A stretch of DNA of 64,000 nt. Source: Fulvia fulva. Its lineage: Eukaryota > Ascomycota > Dothideomycetes > Mycosphaerellales > Mycosphaerellaceae. Location of the stretch: the NCBI RefSeq assembly GCF_020509005.1, contig NC_063021.1:1860001-1924000 (forward strand), in the 5' to 3' direction. Both the position numbers and the translations under genes were made by a program. Within the stretch, counting starts at the first letter, position 1. Every line of letters begins with the position of its first letter. The notes beneath the pieces were generated by a model that saw nothing but the letters and a program-made list of their open reading frames with translations, had not been told where the DNA came from and did not search any database. Shown one piece after another: positions 56,373 to 64,000 of this stretch.

Positions 56373-56990
56373 TGATCCGGGTGGGCGACGCAGGTATCGT
56401 TCGAGATTGGATTGGTCAGGTACCTCCGGTCAAATGTAAAGTGGTCGTGGAGTAAAAAGCACTGTGAGGAATGTCGGTGCAGTTCACCATGGAGAGTTTG
56501 GTGGCTGAACTCTTATATAAACTCCCAGACTTTGCTCGCAGACAATGCTTTGTCTTTGAGGTGTCGTGTGCTCCGAGCTGTTGGTAGTCCAGACTGTACA
56601 TTCACTAGCATGTGAACGCTATGCCCGTCCCTTACGCAAGGGCCACAAGGAAGCTCGATCTCTGGCAGACCCTCTATGTCGTCTGGAGCACAAATGGTCT
56701 TCAAGATATGAAGACGTCGATGCGATCTGGGGTAAGAGCGGCGCACGAGAGAATGGGTGGCCTCGGCGATGATACTAGGACAACTGTCACTTGTGAAGAA
56801 AAGGGTTGACGTAATCTTGCTCTGGCATTTATTACAGGACGTATATCGACAAGATGCAGTGAAGATATGAGAACTGACTCGAAAGGCCCACAGCGTGCAG
56901 AGAAGTCTATCTTTCTACCAACACGAACCGCCAGTCTCCAATCGAGGGCGCCGATCTGCCTCAGAACCCAACACCTGAACGCCAAGACGT
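56373..56990. other. Intergenic within the RING cluster
   Basis: 618 bp with no convincing frame. It should hold the promoter of the small helical gene and the 3' end of the RING gene. Confidence 0.5.
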
Positions 56991-57653
56991 CTACCCATCA
57001 TGGGTGTTCCTCTCCCCAAGCTCCGTCGGAACAATCGTCTCAGCTATGGTCGCGATCATGCCCTTCACCACAGTCAGTTCAACTCCAATACGCTGATACC
57101 CAACATGGTCTGAAGGGGCCTCTTCTACGAGGTCAACTGCCGTTTTGACCGCGACGGCAACATCAACAAGCCCCTCAATAGATACCATGAGACTGCTGAG
57201 ATTGAATGCGGTTGGCTCAGTCTTATCGCCTATGCTGTCCAGAGCAGTATGCATCCTGGTCGCGAGGTTGCCACGCTCAGTCAGGGAATGAACTCCCCGG
57301 CAAAAAGCCACCTTGAGAGCGATCTCAATGATGAGCGTACGACACATCGCGGCGAGATCCAGTGGAAGTGCGAGACTTTCGCTTTCGTTGGAATCCTGTA
57401 TGTCGTTGCCACCAGCACCATCGTCTTCTGGGTTCTCGTCATCGTACTCAATGAGCAGCTCTCTGTCCAGGGGGCAGGTATTTGCGTCCTCCAACCACTC
57501 TTGAATACATCCTCGGCAGAAGATGTGTTCGCCTCTGCAAGGTAATTGGACTGCGTCTGTAAAGGGCTCGTAGCAGATCGAACAAGAGCTTCCAGCTGAA
57601 ACAAATTGGCTTGGAGCAGGAAGTTCTCTGACGTAGTCGTCGATGGTTGGCAT
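56991..57653 (-). CDS. RING-finger protein, 220 residues
   Basis: Intronless. From ATG 57653 the protein opens MPTIDDYVRELPAP. A RING finger lies at about residues 22-65: C-S-I-C, then C-R-G-E-H-I-F-C-R-G-C, then W-L-E-D-A-N-T-C-P-L-D. The fourth and fifth ligand order (C-H-C-x2-C) is complete as far as I can see. An acidic linker follows, then a 130-residue helical domain similar to the two neighbouring genes (FCRGVHSL, then YQRIGVELTVVKGMI). RING domains usually make E3 ubiquitin ligases; the helical part would select the partner. The frame stays open upstream of the ATG but has no other ATG. Confidence 0.82.
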   Translation of the reverse strand: MPTIDDYVRELPAPSQFVSAGSSCSICYEPFTDAVQLPCRGEHIFCRGCIQEWLEDANTCPLDRELLIEYDDENPEDDGAGGNDIQDSNESESLALPLDLAAMCRTLIIEIALKVAFCRGVHSLTERGNLATRMHTALDSIGDKTEPTAFNLSSLMVSIEGLVDVAVAVKTAVDLVEEAPSDHVGYQRIGVELTVVKGMIATIAETIVPTELGERNTHDG

Positions 57654-58316
57654 CTTATTGCTTTTGTGAGATGATACCTTGAGTGCTGCGGTGTACACAG
57701 GATAGACTATTGATATCAAAGATTTTGGCGGGCCAAAGTGGTGATGTTTGTCCTGAGACTTTGATCAAAGGGAAGCATGTTCAGCTTCCTTGTGTGTTGT
57801 GTCTTACCTGCTCTACGACACAATGTGTTCATTCACTCTATAGCGCTAATTCATTCTGATCGGCCATTGTCGACCACAGAACTCATTCACTTTGCAAGTG
57901 AACGGCGCTGCTGCAGAGACAGGCTCCCGACAAGCGCTTCGCTTTCGACTGGACGAAAATGGTCTGCTCGGCTATTGGATGCGTCCTCACATGGCTCAGG
58001 CGTGTCAGTGTAAGCATCGAGGGCACTTTCTGCACCAATTTCCCGGGAAATACCAATTGGCTACACGCTGATGGTAGAGGCATCTCGCCTCGGTTGGGAA
58101 CCGACAACTCTGAACCCAAAAGTCAATACATCGTGGAAGGAGGAGATTAAAACGAGCAAGGTTTATCAAAGCAAGTGCTTCATTCTGTTAACAGCTATAG
58201 CCAGGTTTCCAATCTATGGGCGAGATACAAAAGCAAATCCCAACGCCTCGATGCCGAATTATACAACGCAAGCAAGACGCAAAAGCAACCCCCCATCGTT
58301 CACGGGCCCTCACTCA
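57654..58316. other. Intergenic within the RING cluster, with the second flank copy
   Basis: 663 bp. The right part (58168-58255) is the second copy of the duplicated flank. The left part is the promoter of the RING gene. Confidence 0.5.
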
Positions 58317-58919
58317 CTAGGACTCCTCCTGCTGAGCGCTGGCGGTAGCTCTCTCGAACCTTGCTGTCAGCCTTCCCATGGCATTCAGCACAGGCTGATA
58401 GCTCTGCCAGTGACCAGTTCCCCTTCCTTCCTCGACGCGAGCAAGTACCTCATCAACCTTACCTTGAAGACCTTCGCAGCTGGCAACAGCCTCCGTCCAG
58501 ATGGAAGGCCACGTCACGCATACCGCTTGGAAGAGGTGGATCACCGCTGCGAGGGCCTCCATAATTGCGGTGCCAAGTTCGTGCGAAGGGAGGTGACTGA
58601 GGTCCTGGTAGGCGCCTATGGCCATGTGCCCCATTTGGAGCAGTGCAAAGTTTATCGAGACCCGGAACGCATCTAGGCGTTCCTGCTCATCAGCTCCGTC
58701 ATCGTCGTGGAAGAGACGCTGTCTATCGGATGGACAGGTGTTGTTGCCAGGCTCTTATAGCCATCCGACGATGCATTCTCGACAGTAGATGTGGCCGAAA
58801 TCACATGGGAGCTGCACAGGATCAGTCAGTGTTTCGTAGCAAATGGAGCATTGGGTGTCTGATGGTAGTAGTGGGTTGGGAACAGACAGACCTTCGAGAA
58901 CTTCCTCGCGGGTCGGCAT
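58317..58919 (-). pseudogene. RING-finger paralog interrupted by an in-frame stop
   Basis: From ATG 58919 the frame reads MPTREEVLEGLSVP, as in the intact paralog, then C-S-I-C and a second C-x-H-x-x-C-x-x-C set. After W-L a TAA at 58755-58757 ends it. The same frame then continues EPGNNTCPSDRQ, the last RING ligands, and stays open to 58317 with the helical C-terminal domain: 201 codons in all with a single stop. No intron fits around the stop (the only GT-AG pair is 17 nt). A recent nonsense mutation or a sequencing error explains it best. A truncated 54-residue peptide would lack half of the RING. Confidence 0.75.
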
Positions 58920-59424
58920 GGTGTGGTGGTTGCGGTTTGGTCGGTGAGTTTGACCGGCTCTGACTTTTGTGGTGCTGACTTCTGGATCTGGTCGTTTGGT
59001 TCGACAGAAGCGCTGTTCTATCGGTGGATAGTCAGTAGAGAAGCCGGTCTGCTTTTCGGTCCACGAGGCAGGAAGTTCGTATTTAAGGCCCTTTGAGACC
59101 GTCATCCTGGCACAATGCCTTGTGTTGGTGGTCCATTCTGACCCATGGCCAGATAATGGGTGCAACAGCACGTGGATGTCGATAATGCCCTTTGTCTCCT
59201 TTGTCCCGTCAATTCACAATGCCCTTGTCTACAACCTCAAGTGCAGATAAAAGGGTTCACTCGCCCTCGATACTTTCCTCTCCTCAGCAGCCCACCAGCC
59301 AGCGTCCACTCCACCCACCGTTCCAATCCCGACTTGGAACGTCTCAACGTCGTCCTCTGTCTCGTCCAACAATTCCTCCATCTCAAGCACATCCCAAGTC
59401 TTCAGGTAAGCTTCCCGTGCAAAG
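58920..59424. other. Divergent promoter region
   Basis: 505 bp between the RING pseudogene start (minus) and the cysteine-motif gene (plus). No coding frame is convincing; a possible leader splice site GTAAGC lies at 59406. Confidence 0.45.
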
Positions 59425-59877
59425 ATGTGTGTAATTGAGACAGTCTACCACAGTGCCTGCCAGCACTACGACAAGCGATTCGTGGGTGAGTGCGTTGTGC
59501 GAACAACACAAAAGGGTTACGCCCAGGGCTGTTTCAACAAAACAGACTTCGGCGTCAGCTCAGCTAACGGCTATTGCAGGACATGCATTGCTGCTCTTCT
59601 TCCATCATCCGGTTCTTCCGCATCGTCGTCTTCATTCAGCGGGTCTGCTTGGAGCGATGAGAGTGCCGGGAGCTCGGCTGTCAGCAGTGCGTGCACTTCG
59701 AGACGAAACAGCTTCTGTTCGTCGCAGAGCAGCGATAGTGAGTGTGCCAGGAGGGCGCTTTCCAATCTTCACTGGCGGGCTTTTGCACCTGAGGTCAGCA
59801 GGCCGACCAGCATGTATGCAAAGCAGCCGTCGTCGAAGCAAAAGGGTGGTCTGCTCAAGTCCTCTTCTGAGGAGTAA
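59425..59877 (+). CDS. Small protein with cysteine/histidine-rich N-terminus and Ser-rich tail
   Basis: Intronless, 150 residues. The first 55 residues hold a cysteine/histidine pattern (C at 2, CQHY near 12, EC near 22, GC near 35, YCRTC near 50) that looks like a small zinc-binding knuckle. Proteins with the start MCV-x-x-x-x-Y-x-C and a later C-x-x-C are common and uncharacterised in Pezizomycotina. The remainder is Ser-rich and disordered, with many possible phosphosites. No signal peptide or membrane helix. Function unknown; a RING-like or nucleic-acid role cannot be told apart. Confidence 0.6.
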   Translation: MCVIETVYHSACQHYDKRFVGECVVRTTQKGYAQGCFNKTDFGVSSANGYCRTCIAALLPSSGSSASSSSFSGSAWSDESAGSSAVSSACTSRRNSFCSSQSSDSECARRALSNLHWRAFAPEVSRPTSMYAKQPSSKQKGGLLKSSSEE

Positions 59878-60100
59878 TGGTAAGTACTGTATGAAATTAC
59901 TAACATGGGTGTAGGATTATCTGATATTGCGGAATAACAGTTGTCGGGACTGTTGGAGGTCAGGTAATTTTGGCTGTAAGTTACTAGGCTGTAGCGAACA
60001 ATGAACACTCACTGATCATCTGAACTCTTTTCTCCTACTTCCTTTGTCCCTTATCTTATGCTCAGATCTATAGGTCATAATGCATCATTGTCGTCACTCA

Positions 60101-61632
60101 TCAAACGAGCCTTCCTTCAGGCGCATCCTCGTTCCGTACGAGTAAGGTCTGACCTTGCTCGGAACTGTGTTCAAGCTGAATGCTACCACGGCCGGCACGA
60201 AACTTCTGGATCAGCTCAGGAGCACGTATACCCCAATGCCAGAGCAAGCCAGCCAAGAAGCCCACGGCATCGTTTTTGAAGGCCAGGCATCCAGCCACAG
60301 TGATCAGCATAACCATCCAGCGATCTTTGCTTTCTTGTTCCGTGGCTTCACGAGACCTACGAGCGGGTCGACTGTCTTCTGCATCTTCTTCTGCCTGCTC
60401 CCAGAGATCCCTTGACTCACCGACATGCTGTCCGACTTTAGCCAGTTCGACTCCCGCAGCCAAGACCATAATGCCAAGCAGACTTTTCGGAAAGCGTTGC
60501 AGCAGAGGGATTATTGCTTCGCCCACAAAGAGGCCAAGGATGAACTTGAACAAGCCCAGAACGATAATGCTGGAGCCACTCCTTGCACCAAATCGACACT
60601 GTCCAGCTAGTCCTCCAGACCCGTGGCATATCGGCATGGCCCCGAACCATGGTCCGATGAGGTTCGCGATAGCCACAGAAAAGCCTACCGCTGTCGTCGT
60701 CGGTGTTGGCGGGAATGTGGGAAACAAGCTCGCTGACAGACTGGTTACGGCAAGTATACTGTTCAACGTCGTCAACGGCAGCTGGGGAATCGCAGCGTCG
60801 ATAGCGCCGACTCTCCAAGCATCGCCCTTTGGCACGAATGGCGACGGATGCCAGATACCAGCCGTGAAGTCACCAGTCGTGTCCGAGCTAGGTATCACCG
60901 CTCCTGCCGTGATCAAGCCTGCAGCAAAGACAATCAAAGCATACGGTATCCTCGGAGCCAGAGCCGCCGCCACAAGGAATAGGAACGCCACAATCGCCAG
61001 AAGACGATTGTCCCAGCCCGGCTGGATCCATCCAAGCGGTTTGATCAACGTAGTTCCAGCCGATATCACTAAGCTCAGTCCCGCGCCAACCTGAATACCC
61101 TTTACAACCGGTATCGGCACAACACGATGCAACCACTTAAGCAATCCAGTCGCGCTCAGCACGAAGACCGCAACACCCATCACGATCCCGGCAGCGGCTG
61201 TCTCCTGCTTCGTGAAGTTTTGGGAGATCGCTACGGCAGCGATTGCCTTCATCGGCTGAACCTGTGAACATAAGGGTGTTAGCCATACTCGAGAAGCATG
61301 TGGCAGTGTCTTAGCCCATGGTGTAAGTCGTGACGTAAACCGCCTCGTGCAGCACGTCTGCCGCACGCTTCAAGATGGTCTAAATCACTGCTCGACGACT
61401 AACGTACCGGCAACGGAATGCCGAAGAACATGCCAGTAAAGACATTCGCAAGGCCAGAGAAGACAAGAGTGCTGCCAAGGTTGATGGATCCATTCAGGGT
61501 CATCGCGATCATCAAAGGAAGCAGTGTACCCAGGTCGCCTAACGACCCAGAGAGTTCCGCCAGCGGAGCTTTGCGTAGTGTTTTCAGGTTGTGCTCGTTG
61601 ATGGCTTTGAGGTTCGCTCGCCAGGAAGCCAT
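60101..61632 (-). CDS. MOT1-type molybdate transporter
   Basis: Exons 61632-61408 and 61261-60101 (146-nt intron, GTACGT...TTCACAG) encode 461 residues. The two family signatures are present: SGSLGDLGTLLPL near residue 28 and PVQPMKAIAAVA, which spans the splice at residues 74-86. About ten hydrophobic helices follow, among them IVMGVAVFVLSATGLL, LLAIVAFLFLVAAALA and SLLGIMVLAAGVELA. A charged cytosolic loop (WEQAEEDAEDSRPARRSR) precedes the last helices. MOT1 proteins belong to the sulfate-transporter superfamily but lack the STAS domain, as here, and take up molybdate for the molybdenum cofactor of nitrate reductase and other enzymes. They sit in the plasma or an internal membrane. Confidence 0.94.
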
Positions 61633-62052
61633 GGTGGAGGACTGTTCAATTGTTTCTGTTTAGGATGTGAAAGCTGGAAATGTAGGATATCATGAATGAA
61701 GCAAGAACGCCGCGACTATGCAAATGATGAAGTGATGAGGGTGTCACATGTTGAGGTTGTCGGATGATGGTGTGTTGAACAGGATGACGAAGCGTGGTGA
61801 AGTGTCAGCGCGGGAGGTGGGCCGGCTTTCGGCGTGGGTCGAAGACGTGGGATATTTCGACAGAGGTACAACGCAATGATATGAGAATGCCGATGACATT
61901 CACTTTGTCTTTGAACATGACGGTAGGCGGTTCTTCATGCTATTATGCTATTCCAGGAGCGTTTAGCCCAGCCCTCCAACTTTCATGCCTCTACTCCATA
62001 TGCTCAGCTCGTGATATTGTACCCTCTGCCAGTCATCGCACCAAAATCACCC
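61633..62052. other. Promoter of the molybdate transporter gene
   Basis: 420 bp, transporter promoter on the left and the 3' end of the next minus-strand gene on the right. No coding frame. Confidence 0.5.
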
Positions 62053-62894
62053 TCAACGGTAAATACGGAAGCACTTCGCAATGCGGTCGAGATCGACTAG
62101 TCGCAGTCCCTTGAAACGTTCAGCCTGTGCAATCTCTTGGACCATGCCCTCTGCCTTGGGGATGATCCTCTCCTCTTCTGCCGTCAACTTCCAGGAACCG
62201 GGCTTGAATGTGCTCCTTGATCTCGGCTGTGTGGTAATGTGAAGTGACGGGTATCCACCGTAGCGAGCGTCGGTGGTGTCATCGCGGGACGCGTCTAGGT
62301 AGATGATAGGACAGACGTGGAATGTGATGTCTCTGATGATTGCAGCGTGTCCAACGTCTCGCATGCCTTTCATGACACCGCGCTGGATGCCGAGTGTACC
62401 AGCACGAAAGTGCTCGGACTTAGAATTAGAGTAACGAGCAATAGAGTGACGCACGCCGAACTTGTTGGCGTTGCTTCCGATGATGAGTCTGAAGCTGCAG
62501 TCCGAGAACAGCACGGGCAGAGACTCCTCGCGGACGAGCTTCGAGACTGCAGTGATGGCTGGCTGCTTGAAGTCGCGTAGGTTGCGCGCTTGAGGCCATT
62601 TCCGGGCTGCACTGCGTACGAGTAGATGCGTGTGCGTAGCTCTGCCGGCAGATCCATGAAGCGGAAGACCTGTAAGTCGTTAGGCTGCCTGTCTGGGAAG
62701 GTCATAGCATTGCTGACCTTCTTTGGGTCCAGAGGTTCTTCGACAAGGGAAGCCCGAACTCGAGGTGTGGCCTCGAGAGTCTTCTCCTTGACAAAGGTAC
62801 CGGAGATGTTGAAACCATTCTCAGTCGCGTCGCTCGTCTCCTCTGCCGACATGAAGCGACCGCTTCTGCGAGTTGGAGCTGAGCCGATTGCCAT
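62053..62894 (-). pseudogene. F-box-like protein gene with a one-base frameshift
   Basis: From ATG 62894 the frame encodes a disordered N-terminus, then FRFMDLPAELRTRIYSYAV, the helix that opens many uncharacterised fungal F-box-like proteins. After the CCC at 62604-62606 the meaning moves to another frame, which reads RKWPQARNLRDFKQPAIT, then LVREESLPVLFSDC and so on to the stop at 62053. One extra C would join the parts into about 280 residues. No GT-AG intron fits. A 48-nt segment at about 62666-62713 (GTCAGC, CTAAC, TTACAG) could be an intron in phase. It is either a real frameshift or a homopolymer sequencing error. Confidence 0.65.
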
Positions 62895-63146
62895 GTTGAT
62901 GATGTGTCGTAATCAGTTCGGTAGTGGTTGTGGGTAGGGTGATGTTGCGGCAAGGGAAAATGGCGGTGTTCTCGGTTGCTGTTTGTGTCGAATTGGAAGA
63001 GAATCAGCACATGAAGTAGTGCGAGGATCAGAGGCAAAAGTGTGCAAAGTCAAGGCCCGCCAAGCACGGACATATCTGCCGCGCGTGTTCGTTCCGCACA
63101 ACCACGCGCTCAGCGCCTTCACTCACTGCGCGTCTTAAATCAGGGC

Positions 63147-64000
63147 CTAGTAGCCAATCTGCTCAATCACCTCCAGCGAGTTCAGGAAAGCACACCGCTC
63201 TCGCAGTTTCTCCTGCAGCATAACAGCTCGCGCCGAGTCACTTCCATCTGGGCCAGCATAACCCTCATCTGGACCACCTATGACATAGACCCCGAGATTC
63301 TGGTCGTCAGAATCAGCAGTCTCCCATTCTTGGAGTGTATTCTTGCCTGGAATGGATAGACGACCAAGCGCCGCAAAGGAGCTCCACGATCGGCTCTCCC
63401 TCCTTTGCAATGCATAATCAGCCGGCGTCGGCTCAATGTGAAAGTCATAGATGTCGTAGTGGCTGAAGTTGCCGAACATATACGCGACTTCAGAAGTATG
63501 GATCACTCCTAGACCGTAAAAGCCGTCGTCTTCCAGTATCGGTGTGAGTATTGTTTGGTGTTGCGTGTAATAATAGAAGTTATTGCCAGCTTTCGCCAAC
63601 GCTCGTCCAGAGAAGAAGGGCTGACTTGTCAGTCCGCTGTCGCGAAGGATACGAGCTGCTCTATAGAACTGAGCGTCATGTTTTATCGTGCCGTTCGCGA
63701 AGGGTTCCGTGCGGAAGTCAGTGACTGGATACAGCCCGAGGAGCCCGTGGAGGTTGCCTTGTGAGAAGCCTGGTAAAAAACCTCGGAAGACATCGTAGAC
63801 ATCGGTGGCACTACTTGGAGCTGGGTCCAGGAAGATGGCTGTATCATCCTCGCACCAGCCCGTGATCACGGAGATGTTGTTAAAGCGTCCTGTAGTGATC
63901 ATATCAGATGGCGGCGCTGGGAGGAACTGCACGAGTCAGTAGACGCTCGAGATCAGATCACGGGAGGCAGCTTACGTCTCCATCAACCACGGGCAACCAC
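63147..64000 (-). CDS. Type-B carboxylesterase, 3' part (cut by window end)
   Basis: Only the C-terminal part is inside the window: an exon from the window end to 63976 and the last exon 63926-63147 (49-nt intron, GTAAGC...GTGCAG). The upstream exon reads VVDGD, joined to FLPAPPS, a standard carboxylesterase/lipase motif. The catalytic histidine is visible in GVIHTSEVAYMFGN; the nucleophile elbow and the acidic residue lie to the right, outside the window. Possible N-glycosylation sites (NIS, NGT, NFS) fit a secreted enzyme. Type-B esterases hydrolyse carboxylic esters; the substrate is not evident. Confidence 0.9.

Overview
The window is nuclear DNA of a filamentous ascomycete. Genes carry short GT-AG introns (about 45-200 nt, many with CTAAC or CTGAC branch sites), lie compactly on both strands and include typical Pezizomycotina families: an IQGAP/Rng2 protein, a sterol-glucosyltransferase-like enzyme, a KRE9/KNH-type GPI protein, a GH5 exo-1,3-glucanase, a GPR1/FUN34/YaaH transporter and a DUF3455 protein. 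Coding style and the small cysteine-rich and RING families suggest a Dothideomycete, perhaps of the Capnodiales/Mycosphaerellales. That placement is inference, since no rDNA or marker gene is present.

Layout. 1.5-13.5 kb holds two uncharacterised genes, an RS-extended Hub1-like protein, a Sfr1/Mei5-like recombination factor, a RhoGEF (DH-PH), an SBDS-domain RTC3 protein and a large protein with an F-box-like N-terminus and a UBA-like C-terminus. 13.8-14.6 kb is a small nest of non-autonomous DNA transposons. 15-28 kb carries the sterol-glucosyltransferase-like gene with ubiquitin-interacting-like motifs, the GPI protein, a DUF3632-like gene, a secreted T1-type ribonuclease-like gene, a 78-residue cysteine-rich secreted protein and the GH5 glucanase. 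29.8-35.3 kb has an aldo/keto reductase, Dom34/Pelota, RidA/Mmf1 and a two-repeat Myb-like factor. 38-48.5 kb has an F-box protein with a broken C-terminal frame, IMP dehydrogenase and the 1850-residue IQGAP, the last two divergent. 49.2-55.3 kb has a second copy of the larger MITE, an acetate-type transporter, the DUF3455 protein and a glutathione S-transferase. 56-64 kb has a local cluster of small RING/helical-domain paralogs (one lacking RING, one intact, one interrupted by a stop), a cysteine-motif protein, a MOT1-type molybdate transporter, a frameshifted F-box-like gene and the 3' part of a type-B carboxylesterase.

Most genes here are independent housekeeping genes; no biosynthetic cluster or operon-like unit is evident. 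The most noteworthy items are three microexons (6, 11 and 14 nt) needed to restore family motifs, a ribonuclease-like secreted protein that seems to lack the T1 catalytic glutamate, a cysteine-rich effector-like gene, the RING/helical paralog cluster with its duplicated 3' flank, and a MITE family whose central core is conserved while its inverted arms differ. All coordinates and splice sites were read by eye from the sequence; family names come from motif recognition without database searches.
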